Shown in pieces: positions 23,967 to 32,090 of a DNA stretch of 41,203 nucleotides (its first letter is position 1; each line of letters starts with the position of its first letter). The notes under the pieces are model-generated. The model was not told the DNA's origin. It saw only the letters and a list, made by a program, of their open reading frames with translations, and searched no databases. The translations under genes and the position numbers were made by a program. The DNA comes from Lachnospiraceae bacterium (GTDB lineage Bacteria; Bacillota; Clostridia; Lachnospirales; Lachnospiraceae): assembly GCA_030531435.1 (NCBI GenBank), contig JAUNNN010000018.1, positions 1-41,203 of the forward strand, written 5' to 3'.

Positions 23967-24887
23967 ATGGGTATAGTAGTAATTGGATCAACATTTGTGG
24001 ATATTAAAGGATATCCTATGGGACAATACATTCCAGATGGTAGAAATGCAGGAAGTATTGAACAGGTACACGGCGGAGTTGCAAGAAATGTAGTAGAAAA
24101 TATAGCCAATATAGAGCTTCGTCCTTCATTTGTAAGTTTAGTAGACGACAATGGAGCGGGTCTTGATGTAATAGGTAAGCTCAATCGTCATAAGGTTGAT
24201 ACAACATATGTTAAGCAGACAAAAGATGGAATGGGAGTATGGCTAGCAATATTTGACCATACGGGAAACCTTGCAGGCTCAATATCTAAAAGACCTGATC
24301 TTCAGCCAATTTATGACATATTACTTGAACATGGTGATGAGATTGTTTCAAATGCGGACAGCATAGCACTTGAGCTTGATCTTGAGAAAGATGTTGTTAA
24401 GGAAGTATTTCGACTTGCCCAAAAACACAATAAGCAGGTATTTGCGGTTATTTCCAATATGTCTATAGCCCTTGAGAGAAGGGATTTTTTCCAAAAACTC
24501 GATTGTTTCGTTTGTAATCAGTTGGAATCAGGAATGCTATTTATGAAAGAATTAGAAGATCTTACTCCGGAGGAGCTTCTTAAACAGCTTCCTACTTTGT
24601 CACAGCGCGCAGGAATCAGAAAAATGGTGGTAACTATGGGCGAGAAGGGAGCAGTTTATTATTCAGAAGATGGTGAAGCTGGAATATGCCCAGCCCTAAA
24701 AGTTGATGTAGTCGATACAACTGGAGCTGGTGATGCATTTTTCTCAGGTGTTACAGCAGGAATTACTTATGGTAAAACCCTTAAAGAGTCTTGTGAAATA
24801 GGTACAAGACTTTCTGCTTCTGTTATAAGCACTAAGGATAATGTATGTCCAAGATTCAGACCAGAAGAATTTGGAATAACAATATAG
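23967..24887 (+). CDS. PfkB-family sugar/nucleoside kinase
   Basis: The protein is 306 residues. The N-terminal PfkB signature is GGVARNVVENIANI and the C-terminal catalytic signature is VDTTGAGDAFFSGV, with the Asp general base in GAGD. The early YIPDGRNAGSIEQVHGGVARN and length resemble pseudouridine-kinase-like members, but no pseudouridine glycosidase gene is adjacent, so the substrate is undecided. A GAGGAG ribosome binding site precedes it. It follows the kinase gene by 18 bases and ends three bases before the convergent GNAT gene. Confidence 0.85.
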   Translation: MGIVVIGSTFVDIKGYPMGQYIPDGRNAGSIEQVHGGVARNVVENIANIELRPSFVSLVDDNGAGLDVIGKLNRHKVDTTYVKQTKDGMGVWLAIFDHTGNLAGSISKRPDLQPIYDILLEHGDEIVSNADSIALELDLEKDVVKEVFRLAQKHNKQVFAVISNMSIALERRDFFQKLDCFVCNQLESGMLFMKELEDLTPEELLKQLPTLSQRAGIRKMVVTMGEKGAVYYSEDGEAGICPALKVDVVDTTGAGDAFFSGVTAGITYGKTLKESCEIGTRLSASVISTKDNVCPRFRPEEFGITI

Positions 24888-24890
24888 TAT

Positions 24891-25451
24891 TTAGTTTATT
24901 TTTACTTTCTCATTATATAGTTTTTCGTTTTTTATCATGTATTTGTAAAAGCCTTTTATGGCACTCATACAGTCTGACTTAGTAAGGGAAGTATCCATAT
25001 TGGAAATATACATATTTATATATGGAGCACCCCAAATTTCTGAGCGGACGAAGGTATCTATGCATCCATTTTTTTGGTAGAATTTCATGCGCTTTTTAGG
25101 CACATACTTTTCTTCCATAAATTCTGGATTTTCGGATTCAATAAAAATAACTTTGTCGGGATATTCTTTTTTTAATGCGCTAAGGGTTCTACTTCCTAAA
25201 GCTTTCCCGCGAAGTTCATTAAAGATTGCAAGGTAATCAAGAAGGATATAATTTGTGCCATTTAATATTAAATTAAATGCGTACCCAATAAGATTTCCCT
25301 CTTCCATAATACCAAGTGGCTCATACGAATTGTCGTCCATCATTTCAAAGATAGAACTAATTGGTTTGAGCTCATTTTCAGGGAAATCATTTATCATGTG
25401 AGAATTATATATTTTCTCTACCTCAGACTTATTTAATAGTTTAAATGTCAC
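24891..25451 (-). CDS. GNAT-family N-acetyltransferase-like protein
   Basis: The protein is 186 residues. The core YILLDYLAIFNELRGKALGSRTL matches the strand-loop-helix that binds acetyl-CoA in GNATs (R/Q-x-x-G-x-G/A form, here RGKALGS). It is followed by VIFIESENPEF and the substrate-side FYQKNGC. GNATs acetylate amines on small molecules or proteins, and nothing indicates which here. It is convergent with the PfkB gene. A 226-base AT-rich gap separates it from the EAL gene, in which I see only the EAL promoter. Confidence 0.78.
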   Translation of the reverse strand: MTFKLLNKSEVEKIYNSHMINDFPENELKPISSIFEMMDDNSYEPLGIMEEGNLIGYAFNLILNGTNYILLDYLAIFNELRGKALGSRTLSALKKEYPDKVIFIESENPEFMEEKYVPKKRMKFYQKNGCIDTFVRSEIWGAPYINMYISNMDTSLTKSDCMSAIKGFYKYMIKNEKLYNEKVKIN

Positions 25452-25597
25452 CTTAATATCCTCGTTTTCTGTGTATAGTCAAAATCTTTTATGATAATTA
25501 TATCACTGATTTTATATACAAAAACACTATATTTTGTAGAAGCAATAATAGGTTCATCTATAAATGAAAAATAAATAAACAATATGTGATGTATTGA

Positions 25598-25627
25598 TTG
25601 ATAAATAGCCCATGTTTAATGTACAAT
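25598..25627 (+). promoter_or_regulatory. Candidate promoter of the EAL gene
   Basis: TTGATA (25598-25603) and TACAAT (25622-25627) are each 5/6 matches to consensus, with an 18-base spacer. They lie about 60 bases before the start codon. Confidence 0.5.
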
Positions 25628-25686
25628 ATGAGTAATTTGAGACAAGCCGGTGTAGTGACAAAAATGAAGACAGATAGGTGTTATTT

Positions 25687-26391
25687 ATGATTTATTATGA
25701 AGACTTGCCTTTAGACAAAGAAATATTAAAAGCATTATCAGAACTGCAAATAAACTATGTATTTCAGCCAATATTTTATCCAGATGGGAAAACAATTTTT
25801 GCTCATGAAGCATTAATGCGTCCTGTAGATATGAATGTTACTGAATTAATAGAAGAATACATTAAGCGAGATGAATTACATGTATTAGAGGTAGCTACTT
25901 TCTGGGGTGCTACACAGGAATACTTTTTACGTGGTTATAAAGAAAAGTTTTCGGTTAATTCATTTCCTTGTGAGTGTTTTACAGAAGATGAAGCTAAGAC
26001 TTTTGTTGAGTATTATGGGGATGAGGAAAGCATACTAATGATAGAAATGCTTGAGTATCCACATTTTTCTCTTAGTAAGTCCCTTAAGAAAAAAGAAGTT
26101 GCCGCAATTGGAAAATCTATAGTGGCATTAGACGATTTCGGTGCCGGATTTAATGATATGGAAAAGGTAAAAATAATGGAGCCTCATATCATTAAATTAG
26201 ATAGAGCTTTATTATCTGGTATTGATACTGATGAAAGTAAGCAGGCAAATTGTGCTAGTATAATAGAAGAGATGCATTCGAGAAATATTAAGGTTGTAGC
26301 TGAAGGTGTAGAAACTGAGGAAGAATTCAACTATTTAGTATCAATTGGAGCAGATTATTTCCAAGGTTATTATTTAGCAAGACCAGCATAA
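25687..26391 (+). CDS. EAL-domain cyclic-di-GMP phosphodiesterase (domain only)
   Basis: I start at 25687 because AGGTG (25676-25680) is well placed; a GTG lies at 25678. The 234-residue protein is almost only an EAL domain. Key residues are kept: EAL at 41-43 in HEALMRP, the Asn of SVNSF, Glu in MIEMLE, DDFG at 149-152, Lys170 in IKLDR, Glu206 in EGVET and Gln226 in QGYYLARP. It probably hydrolyses cyclic-di-GMP in the cytoplasm. No sensor domain is attached. A GGDEF protein at the far end of the window may supply the opposing activity. Confidence 0.88.
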   Translation: MIYYEDLPLDKEILKALSELQINYVFQPIFYPDGKTIFAHEALMRPVDMNVTELIEEYIKRDELHVLEVATFWGATQEYFLRGYKEKFSVNSFPCECFTEDEAKTFVEYYGDEESILMIEMLEYPHFSLSKSLKKKEVAAIGKSIVALDDFGAGFNDMEKVKIMEPHIIKLDRALLSGIDTDESKQANCASIIEEMHSRNIKVVAEGVETEEEFNYLVSIGADYFQGYYLARPA

Positions 26392-26420
26392 AAATGATAA
26401 TATAAATATTAAAAGCGTAG

Positions 26421-26456
26421 CACCTCCTTAAAAGTGTAGAGACTTTTGAGGGGGTG
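26421..26456 (+). other. Long stable hairpin between the EAL gene and a small gene
   Basis: Positions 26421-26435 pair completely with 26442-26456: 15 base pairs including two G-U, with a six-base GTAGAG loop. CACCTCC on one arm faces GGGGGTG on the other. No T-run follows, so this is not a standard terminator; it could be an RNA-processing or stability element. Confidence 0.65.
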
Positions 26457-26478
26457 TAGCTATTATAGGGAGAAAGAT

Positions 26479-26670
26479 ATGAACGAGAATGACTTAGTAA
26501 ATCAGCTTGATGCCATGATGAATTCGGGTGTATCCAGATTAAAAATAGATATGTCAGATGAAATAGACGAGGGACAGTCAGAAAAGAAATATCATCATGG
26601 AAGATGTGATGTTGGAAGCCCCTTTGCAACAGGGAAATTATTTAATTTTGAGGGTGAAGACTGTAATTAG
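26479..26670 (+). CDS. Small conserved protein with HHGRCDVGSPFA motif
   Basis: I start at 26479, preceded by AGGGAGA. An in-frame TTG at 26446 lies inside the hairpin and is rejected. The 63-residue protein has an acidic N-terminus (LVNQLDAMMNSGVSRLKIDM) and the striking YHHGRCDVGSPFATG motif with two His and a Cys that could bind metal. I recall this motif from short proteins in other Lachnospiraceae but know no function. It sits between the EAL gene and a ylmH-like gene, 11 bases from the latter, so it is probably in one operon with it. Confidence 0.6.
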   Translation: MNENDLVNQLDAMMNSGVSRLKIDMSDEIDEGQSEKKYHHGRCDVGSPFATGKLFNFEGEDCN

Positions 26671-26681
26671 AGATATTTGTA

Positions 26682-27440
26682 ATGCAGGAAGAAGATAAAG
26701 TTTTTTTAAATCGAATAAAAGATCTTGCCAATATTTCATATACGCAAAATAGATATTCATTTTCTAACTTTTTATCCGTTGATGAACAAGCGCTTATTGA
26801 CACTATTCGTTCTGAAATTAAGCATGTTGACTATGAATTTTTTGGCGGAAGTGAATGTGTAGAAAGACAGGTGTTAAGGTTTGGATCGGTAGAAAGTCTT
26901 GGATATGAAGAAGACTATCCTATCACAATTTTATGCATTGAACCGCTCATCGAAAAGTTTTCAGATGACTTATCACACAGAGATTATCTTGGTTCTATTA
27001 TGAATCTTGGAATAAAACGTAATGTTATTGGAGATATTGTAATAAAAGGCAAGAAAGCGTATGTATTCTGTCTTAATGAAATAGCTGATTACATTATTTC
27101 TGAAATAACTAGAATTAAGCATACAAGTGTCAAAATCACAAAGGTTTTTAGTGATATACCTGATTTGAAGAAGGAACTTGAAGATTTTGATATTCTTGTG
27201 AGTTCACCGAGGTTTGATGCAATTGTTGCTGCTATTTGTAAGCTTTCAAGAGGTAAAACAATTGAGTTATTTCGTGAAAAAAAGGTACTTCACAATAATA
27301 GGATATGCGAAAATAATAGCATGTTATTAAAGCCAGACAGTACCTTCTCTATACGTGGATATGGAAAATTTGTATATATTGGTGAAGGTGGAAAGACAAG
27401 AAAGGACAGAGTGTACGTTCATCTAAAAAGATATGTATAG
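26682..27440 (+). CDS. ylmH: YlmH-like S4-domain RNA-binding protein
   Basis: The protein is 252 residues with the YlmH layout. The N-terminal domain has FLSVDEQALIDTI and FFGGSECVERQVLRFG, and the middle has YLGSIMNLGIKRNVIGDIVI. The C-terminal S4 domain has LVSSPRFDAIVAAICKLSRGKTIELFREKKVLHNN. YlmH is usually near division genes in Firmicutes and has recently been linked to rescue of stalled 50S subunits. The location here away from sepF and divIVA is unusual but not unique. It was assigned by eye, but several diagnostic blocks match. Confidence 0.82.
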   Translation: MQEEDKVFLNRIKDLANISYTQNRYSFSNFLSVDEQALIDTIRSEIKHVDYEFFGGSECVERQVLRFGSVESLGYEEDYPITILCIEPLIEKFSDDLSHRDYLGSIMNLGIKRNVIGDIVIKGKKAYVFCLNEIADYIISEITRIKHTSVKITKVFSDIPDLKKELEDFDILVSSPRFDAIVAAICKLSRGKTIELFREKKVLHNNRICENNSMLLKPDSTFSIRGYGKFVYIGEGGKTRKDRVYVHLKRYV

Positions 27441-27549
27441 AAAAGAGAAAAAAAGGTACATATTCTGAGAAAAAAATCACAAAATGGACACAATTTGAAT
27501 ACAAAATAAACACATATTCGTTATATAGTTTATACAGAGTTAATCGTCA

Positions 27550-27735
27550 GATAGCCGTATGGCTTTCCTATATATTTGTTTCTATACACTTCTCCTTCAG
27601 GGCGACGGCTATCCACAGGCTGTCGCCCGTTTGTGTACATACCACGATTTTATATCGTGGGAGCCCGCCGGCTCTGAGGCATCAGAGAAATGCTGTAAGC
27701 ATTTCCTCATTGTGTACATACCACGATTTTATATC
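27550..27735 (+). ncRNA. Structured leader with duplicated hairpin arm upstream of an amino-acid importer
   Basis: The 366-base gap before the importer is dense with pairing. GATAGCCGT (27550-27558) pairs with ACGGCTATC (27605-27613). This competes with GGGCGAC (27600-27606) and GTCGCCC (27622-27628). CCACGAT (27642-27648) pairs with ATCGTGG (27654-27660), followed directly by GAGCC/GGCTC (27661-27674) and GAAATGCT/AGCATTTC (27687-27705). A 26-base direct repeat occurs at 27631-27656 and 27710-27735. It copies the CCACGAT arm but not its partner, so ATCGTGG has two possible mates. It could be a regulatory RNA or a dispersed repeat element; it does not match a T-box or any riboswitch I know. 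Confidence 0.5.
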
Positions 27736-27806
27736 CTAGTTGATATATAGGTGAATGTTCTGATATACTCTAAAGGTCGATTGGATTAGATGAAATGAGG
27801 AAAATT

Positions 27807-28592
27807 ATGAAAAAATTAATTAGTGTTTTACTCGTAGCCGGATTAATAGCTACACTAACAGGATGTGGTAAGAAGGCATCAGGAGATCAGCTTGACAAGA
27901 TCAAAAGCGAAGGAAAAGTAGTCATTGCAATGGAAGGTGCATGGGCTCCTTGGACATATCATGATGAAAGCGGAGAGCTTGTAGGTTTTGATACAGAAGT
28001 TGGTAAGGCAATCGCTGAAAAGCTTGGTGTTGAAGCTGAATTTGTTGAGGGTGAATGGGACGGATTATTCACAGGACTTGACACAGGAAGATATGACTTG
28101 ATTATTAATGGTGTTGAGATTACTGATGAAAGAAGTGAAAAGTATGATTTCACAACACCATATGCATATATTAAGACAGCATTAATTACTCCAACTAACA
28201 ACGATGAAATCAAAACCTTTGAAGACTTAAAGGGTAAGAAAACAGCTAACAGTCTTAATAGTACATACATGCTTCTTGCGGAGGAGTATGGCGCTGAGTG
28301 TCAGGGCGTAGATACATTATCAGAGACAATTGATATGGTTTTATCTGGACGTGTTGATGCTACTCTTAATGCAGAAGTTTCATATTACGATTACATGGGT
28401 CAGCATCCAGATGCTGAAATCAAGATTGCTGCATTAACGGAAGATGCATCATCTGTATCAATACCATTGCGAAAAGGCGAAGAAACAGCTAAACTTAAAG
28501 AAGCTATTGATAAAGCAATAGATGAGCTAAGAGCAGATGGTACATTATCAGCATTATCTGAAAAGTATTTCGGAGCTGATATTTCAAAGTAG
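27807..28592 (+). CDS. Polar amino-acid ABC transporter substrate-binding lipoprotein
   Basis: I start at 27807, six bases after GAGG; an in-frame ATG at 27795 lies over that ribosome binding site. The 261-residue protein has the lipobox TLTGC (Cys20) and a family-3 solute-binding domain: GKVVIAMEGAWAPWTYHD, LVGFDTEVGKAIAEKLG, WDGLFTGLDTGRYDLIINGVEIT, ERSEKYDFTTPY and the closing LRADGTLSALSEKYFG. It captures a polar amino acid, possibly cystine or glutamine; the residue cannot be fixed by eye. A strong terminator separates it from the permease, which would give more binding protein than channel. Confidence 0.88.
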   Translation: MKKLISVLLVAGLIATLTGCGKKASGDQLDKIKSEGKVVIAMEGAWAPWTYHDESGELVGFDTEVGKAIAEKLGVEAEFVEGEWDGLFTGLDTGRYDLIINGVEITDERSEKYDFTTPYAYIKTALITPTNNDEIKTFEDLKGKKTANSLNSTYMLLAEEYGAECQGVDTLSETIDMVLSGRVDATLNAEVSYYDYMGQHPDAEIKIAALTEDASSVSIPLRKGEETAKLKEAIDKAIDELRADGTLSALSEKYFGADISK

Positions 28593-28599
28593 TTTATAT

Positions 28600-28625
28600 G
28601 CCGGGCTTTGGCCCGGCTGTTTTTT
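28600..28625 (+). terminator. Terminator between binding-protein and permease genes
   Basis: GCCGGGC and GCCCGGC form a perfect 7-base-pair GC-rich stem around TTTG, followed by TGTTTTTT. Partial read-through would set the excess of binding protein over permease. Confidence 0.9.
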
Positions 28626-28637
28626 AGATAAGAGTGC

Positions 28638-29339
28638 ATGTCAGATAGATTATTAAATATACTAATAAATTCATTTACAAAGATATTAATTCCCGGAATA
28701 AAAGTAACAATACCATTAACATTGCTTGCTTTTCTATTTAGCATGGTATTAGCTGTCATGCTTGCTGTTGTGCAAGTGGCCGATGTTAAGGTGCTTAAGC
28801 AGGTTTCTCAAATATATATTTGGATATTCAGAGGAACACCTCTTATTGTACAGTTGTTTATTATTTTCTTTGGTATGCCATCAATTGGAATTATGATAGA
28901 TGCATTTCCAGCGGCGGTAATTGCCTTTGGAATGAATCTTGCAGCGTATAATGCGGAGGTTCTAAGGGCAGCTATTTTAGCAGTCCCAAGAGGACAGACA
29001 GAGGCAGCGTATTTGATTGGGTTGACCCCTGCTCAAACTATGTTCAGAGTAGTATTGCCTCAGGCATTTCCTATTGCATTCCCGTCATTATTTAATAATT
29101 TGATTTCGCTAGTTAAGGATACATCTCTAGCCTCAAGTATCACAGTTACAGAGTTATTTACTTCTGCTCAGCAGATAGCCGCAAGAACATATGAGCCATT
29201 TGCTCTATATTGTGAAGCGGCGCTCATTTACTTAATGTTCTGTACAGTGCTTACATGGCTTCAGGGTATAATAGAAGAAAAACTTAAGTGGAAATCAAAA
29301 GGCAGTCAGTCATTACTTGGAAAAAAGGTATCGGTGTAG
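28638..29339 (+). CDS. Polar amino-acid ABC transporter permease
   Basis: The protein is 233 residues with about five membrane helices and the His/Glu/Gln/Arg-type permease signature. It has PLTLLAFLFSMVLAVMLAV, WIFRGTPLIVQLFIIFFGMP, AYNAEVLRAAILAVPRGQTE, the EAA loop EAAYLIGLTPAQTMFRVVLPQA and SLVKDTSLASSITVTELF. Only one permease gene is present, so the channel is probably a homodimer. The ATG is 46 bases after the binding-protein stop, beyond the terminator stem, and the gene runs one base short of touching the ATPase gene. Confidence 0.9.
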   Translation: MSDRLLNILINSFTKILIPGIKVTIPLTLLAFLFSMVLAVMLAVVQVADVKVLKQVSQIYIWIFRGTPLIVQLFIIFFGMPSIGIMIDAFPAAVIAFGMNLAAYNAEVLRAAILAVPRGQTEAAYLIGLTPAQTMFRVVLPQAFPIAFPSLFNNLISLVKDTSLASSITVTELFTSAQQIAARTYEPFALYCEAALIYLMFCTVLTWLQGIIEEKLKWKSKGSQSLLGKKVSV

Positions 29340-29340
29340 A

Positions 29341-30069
29341 ATGCTTGAAGTAAAAAATGTAAAAAAAGCATTTGGAAATACAGATGTTTTAAAGAATATA
29401 GATATAAAGGTTAATACTGGTGAAGTTGTTGCTATTTTGGGCCCTAGTGGTTCTGGAAAGACAACGCTTCTTAGGCTAGTAAGCTTCTTAGAGAAGGCAG
29501 ATCAAGGTGAGATTACAGTAGATGAATTTCATTATGATATGACTAATATTTCAAAGAAGCAGATACAGGACTTAAGAATGCACATGGGCTTTGTATTCCA
29601 AAGTTACAATGTTTTTAATAATATGACGGCATTGCAGAATGTAATGGAAGGCCTTGTTACAGCAAGAAAAATGCATAAAGCGGAAGCGGAAACTATTGCA
29701 ACAGAAATGCTTGCAAAGGTAGGACTTCTTGATAGAAAGGATTTTTATCCATCTGAATTATCAGGCGGTCAGCAGCAAAGAGTAGCTATAGCTCGCGCCA
29801 TTGCGACAAACCCAAGAGTTTTATTATTTGATGAACCTACAAGTGCACTTGATCCAGAGTTAACGACTGAGGTCCTTGAAGTAATAAAAAAGCTGGCAGA
29901 TGAAGGCACGACAATGCTTATTGTTACTCATGAAATGGGATTTGCTTGTAATGTTGCCGACAGGATTGTATTTATGGATGAAGGTGAAGTCGTGGAAGAC
30001 TTGCCCGCAAATGAATTTTTTAACTCAGATAATCCAAGAACAAAACAATTTCTGAGTAGAACAAAGTGA
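29341..30069 (+). CDS. Polar amino-acid ABC transporter ATPase
   Basis: I start at 29341, one base after the permease stop; an in-frame TTG at 29317 would add eight non-homologous residues. The 242-residue ATPase has Walker A GPSGSGKTT at 34-42, the signature LSGGQQQRVAIARAIA and Walker B VLLFDEPTSALDPEL. The ending typical of GlnQ/HisP-like ATPases (MTFVTHEMGFA form, here LIVTHEMGFACNVADRIVFMDEGEVVED) is clear. It powers the importer encoded by the two genes before it. Confidence 0.9.
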   Translation: MLEVKNVKKAFGNTDVLKNIDIKVNTGEVVAILGPSGSGKTTLLRLVSFLEKADQGEITVDEFHYDMTNISKKQIQDLRMHMGFVFQSYNVFNNMTALQNVMEGLVTARKMHKAEAETIATEMLAKVGLLDRKDFYPSELSGGQQQRVAIARAIATNPRVLLFDEPTSALDPELTTEVLEVIKKLADEGTTMLIVTHEMGFACNVADRIVFMDEGEVVEDLPANEFFNSDNPRTKQFLSRTK

Positions 30070-30179
30070 TATAATTATAAATAAATATAAGTGAAAATTG
30101 GATAGAAAAGAGGCTGTTGGCATAATATACCGACCTTTATAATTGCTTACAAGTTCAGATTATTAAGGAGGTAATAGCT

Positions 30180-30554
30180 ATGGGACTTAAGTTTTATTTA
30201 TGTGAAAAATGTGGGAATCTGGTTGAAATGGTACATGAAAGCGGAATGCCAATGCGATGCTGTGGTCAGCAGATGACAGAGATTAAGCCTAACACTGAAG
30301 ATGCGGCAATAGAAAAGCATGTGCCTTATGTTTCTATCGATGACTGTGTGGTAAATGTTGTTGTTGGTGAGAATGAGCATCCAATGACAGATGACCATTA
30401 TATTAAGTGGATTGTTATTGAAACAAAACAGGGAACACAGCGTAAGATGCTAAAGCCAGGGGATTCTCCTAAGGCATGCTTTGTACTTTGCAAGGGAGAT
30501 GAACTAATATCAACGTATTCATACTGCAATCTTCATGGATTGTGGATGAAATAA
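30180..30554 (+). CDS. Desulfoferrodoxin (superoxide reductase)
   Basis: This 124-residue, two-domain iron protein has an N-terminal desulforedoxin site with Cys8, Cys11, Cys27 and Cys28. The C-terminal superoxide reductase site has all five ligands: His47 in EKHVP, His67 in EHPM, His73 in DHYI, Cys116 and His119 in YCNLHGLW. Glu45-Lys46, which help guide superoxide, are present. It reduces superoxide to peroxide in the cytoplasm without releasing oxygen, as expected in an anaerobe. A good AAGGAGG ribosome binding site precedes it. It leads an oxygen-defence run with rubrerythrin and thioredoxin. Confidence 0.93.
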   Translation: MGLKFYLCEKCGNLVEMVHESGMPMRCCGQQMTEIKPNTEDAAIEKHVPYVSIDDCVVNVVVGENEHPMTDDHYIKWIVIETKQGTQRKMLKPGDSPKACFVLCKGDELISTYSYCNLHGLWMK

Positions 30555-30584
30555 TAATACATATGTAAATGGAGGTATGATAAA

Positions 30585-31121
30585 ATGAGCAAATATTCAG
30601 GAACACAGACAGAAAAGAATCTAGAGGCAGCCTTTGCGGGGGAATCTCAGGCAAGAAATAAGTATACTTACTTTGCTTCAAAGGCTAAAAAGGAAGGATA
30701 TGAGCAGATATCTGCTCTTTTTCTCAAGACAGCTGATAATGAAAAAGAACATGCAAAAATGTGGTTTAAGGAGCTTGAAGGAATAGGCAGTACTGCAGAA
30801 AATCTTGAGGCTGCAGCAAATGGCGAGAATTTCGAGTGGACAGACATGTATGAAGGATTTGCTAAAACAGCAGAAGAGGAAGGTTTCCCAGAGCTTGCAA
30901 AGAAGTTTAGACTTGTTGCCGCTATAGAAAAACACCATGAGGAAAGATATAGAGCACTTCTTAAGAATGTAGAAATGCAGGAAGTATTTAAGAAGAGTGA
31001 AGTTAAGGTTTGGGAGTGCCGTAATTGTGGCCATATCGTTGTGGGAACAGAGGCACCAGACATTTGCCCAACATGTGCACATCCACAGGCGTATTTTGAA
31101 GTTCACGAAGAGAATTATTAA
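30585..31121 (+). CDS. Rubrerythrin (peroxidase)
   Basis: The protein is 178 residues. The N-terminal ferritin-like diiron domain has the ExxH-type pairs [34 protein letters not shown] and IEKHHEERY. The C-terminal rubredoxin-like site has CRNCGH and [13 protein letters not shown]. It reduces hydrogen peroxide to water, taking the product of the superoxide reductase encoded 30 bases upstream. AAATGGAGGT precedes the start. A terminator follows 16 bases after the stop, so desulfoferrodoxin and rubrerythrin probably form a two-gene operon. Confidence 0.94.
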   Translation: MSKYSGTQTEKNLEAAFAGESQARNKYTYFASKAKKEGYEQISALFLKTADNEKEHAKMWFKELEGIGSTAENLEAAANGENFEWTDMYEGFAKTAEEEGFPELAKKFRLVAAIEKHHEERYRALLKNVEMQEVFKKSEVKVWECRNCGHIVVGTEAPDICPTCAHPQAYFEVHEENY

Positions 31122-31136
31122 GGATTGTTTGTTTAG

Positions 31137-31173
31137 GACAGGTGCGGGCTAGGCACCTGTCTGTTTTGTTTTT
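31137..31173 (+). terminator. Terminator after rubrerythrin
   Basis: GACAGGTGC and GCACCTGTC form a perfect 9-base-pair stem with a seven-base loop, followed by TGTTTTGTTTTT. The thioredoxin ribosome binding site starts just beyond, so the next gene may depend on read-through. Confidence 0.88.
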
Positions 31174-31186
31174 GGGAGGTATGATT

Positions 31187-31498
31187 ATGTTAGAAGTGAT
31201 TTTAACAAAAGATAACTTTGAGAAGGAAGTAATCAAATCCAATATACCTGTATTGGTTGACTTCTATGCTGATTGGTGTGGACCATGTAAAGCTCTTAGC
31301 CCAGTTATCTCAGAAATAGCAAAAGAGTATGATGGAAAAGTCAAGGTTTGTAAGTTAAACATTGATACAGAGGATGAAATAGCGGACTCATACAATGTTA
31401 TGAGCGTGCCTACTTTGCTTTTATTTAAAGAAGGTAAAATAGCAAAAATGATGGTTGGATATAGACCAAAGAAAGATATTGAGAACTTAATCAGCTGA
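31187..31498 (+). CDS. trxA: Thioredoxin
   Basis: The protein is 103 residues. I prefer the ATG at 31187, seven bases after GGGAGG; another at 31181 is too close to it. The active site is ADWCGPCK with Cys31 and Cys34. VDFYADW precedes it and the cis-proline loop SVPTLLLFKEG follows, all as in classical thioredoxin. It reduces disulfides in the cytoplasm and fits the neighbouring peroxide and superoxide defence genes. No thioredoxin reductase gene is in the window. Confidence 0.93.
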   Translation: MLEVILTKDNFEKEVIKSNIPVLVDFYADWCGPCKALSPVISEIAKEYDGKVKVCKLNIDTEDEIADSYNVMSVPTLLLFKEGKIAKMMVGYRPKKDIENLIS

Positions 31499-31512
31499 TT
31501 TTATGATGACAA

Positions 31513-31555
31513 AGGGACACTCCATATGACAAAGGAAGCGTCCCTCATTTTTATC
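31513..31555. terminator. Shared terminator between thioredoxin and ECF gene
   Basis: AGGGAC (31513-31518) pairs with GTCCCT (31540-31545), with further partial pairing inside, followed by CATTTTTATCTTT. The convergent gene ends at 31557, so it may serve both sides. Confidence 0.65.
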
Positions 31556-31556
31556 T

Positions 31557-32090
31557 TTATTCTTCTACAATCTTTTTGAGTGGAATCCATATAATATAGG
31601 CGAGTACACATCCAATAACTGCTGTAATAAGCTGTGTTACTGAGAAAGTTGTCTGAAAAACGGCCATTTTAGGAGCCATTTTTTCTGGAATCATATTCGG
31701 AATAATTGCTAAAGCAATAACTATTCCCATAAATAAAGCTTTTAATACACTTCCTAGTACCATTCCGATAACAAGGTTTTTATTTGAAGCGCCTTTTTTC
31801 ACAAATAATGAAACAAGAACAGCCAAAATAGCATTTCCTATCATTATACATGGCATAATAAGTGGAATCGCAGCAATTATAGGGCTTCCTGTAATGAAAA
31901 ATGATGTTACAGGAGTAATTATAGAGATAATTATCCCACAAATCATACCACTAGATAATGCTGCTAATACGATACACGCGTTAATAATTGGACCTGTAAT
32001 GTAAACGCTCATATTTTTGAAAAACTGACTGGCGATACATACAGCAAGTAAAGCTGCTGTTATAGTAATCTGTTTTGTTGTGATTTTCAT
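31557..32090 (-). CDS. ECF transporter substrate-binding (S) component-like membrane protein
   Basis: I start at 32090, nine bases from GGAG; a longer frame to 32162 lacks support. The 177-residue protein has five or six membrane helices and opens MKITTKQITITAALLAVCIA, the usual style of an ECF S component. The middle (SVYITGPIINACIVLAAL and TSFFITGSPIIAAIPLIMPCIMIGNAI) matches a group of clostridial S components of unknown vitamin. It would dock on a shared EcfAAT module encoded elsewhere. The ligand is not predictable by eye. Confidence 0.72.
   Translation of the reverse strand: MKITTKQITITAALLAVCIASQFFKNMSVYITGPIINACIVLAALSSGMICGIIISIITPVTSFFITGSPIIAAIPLIMPCIMIGNAILAVLVSLFVKKGASNKNLVIGMVLGSVLKALFMGIVIALAIIPNMIPEKMAPKMAVFQTTFSVTQLITAVIGCVLAYIIWIPLKKIVEE

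Noticed and set aside
25452..25686. Cyclic-di-GMP riboswitch upstream of the EAL gene
   Set aside because: The conserved GEMM cores are not present; only a plain promoter can be seen.
27550..27735. T-box or known amino-acid riboswitch
   Set aside because: No GGUGGUACCGCG-type T-box sequence or lysine, glutamine or SAM riboswitch core is visible.
27559..27750. 63-codon open frame in the leader before the importer
   Set aside because: It runs through strong hairpins and the 26-base repeat and has no ribosome binding site; the region is better read as structured RNA or repeat.
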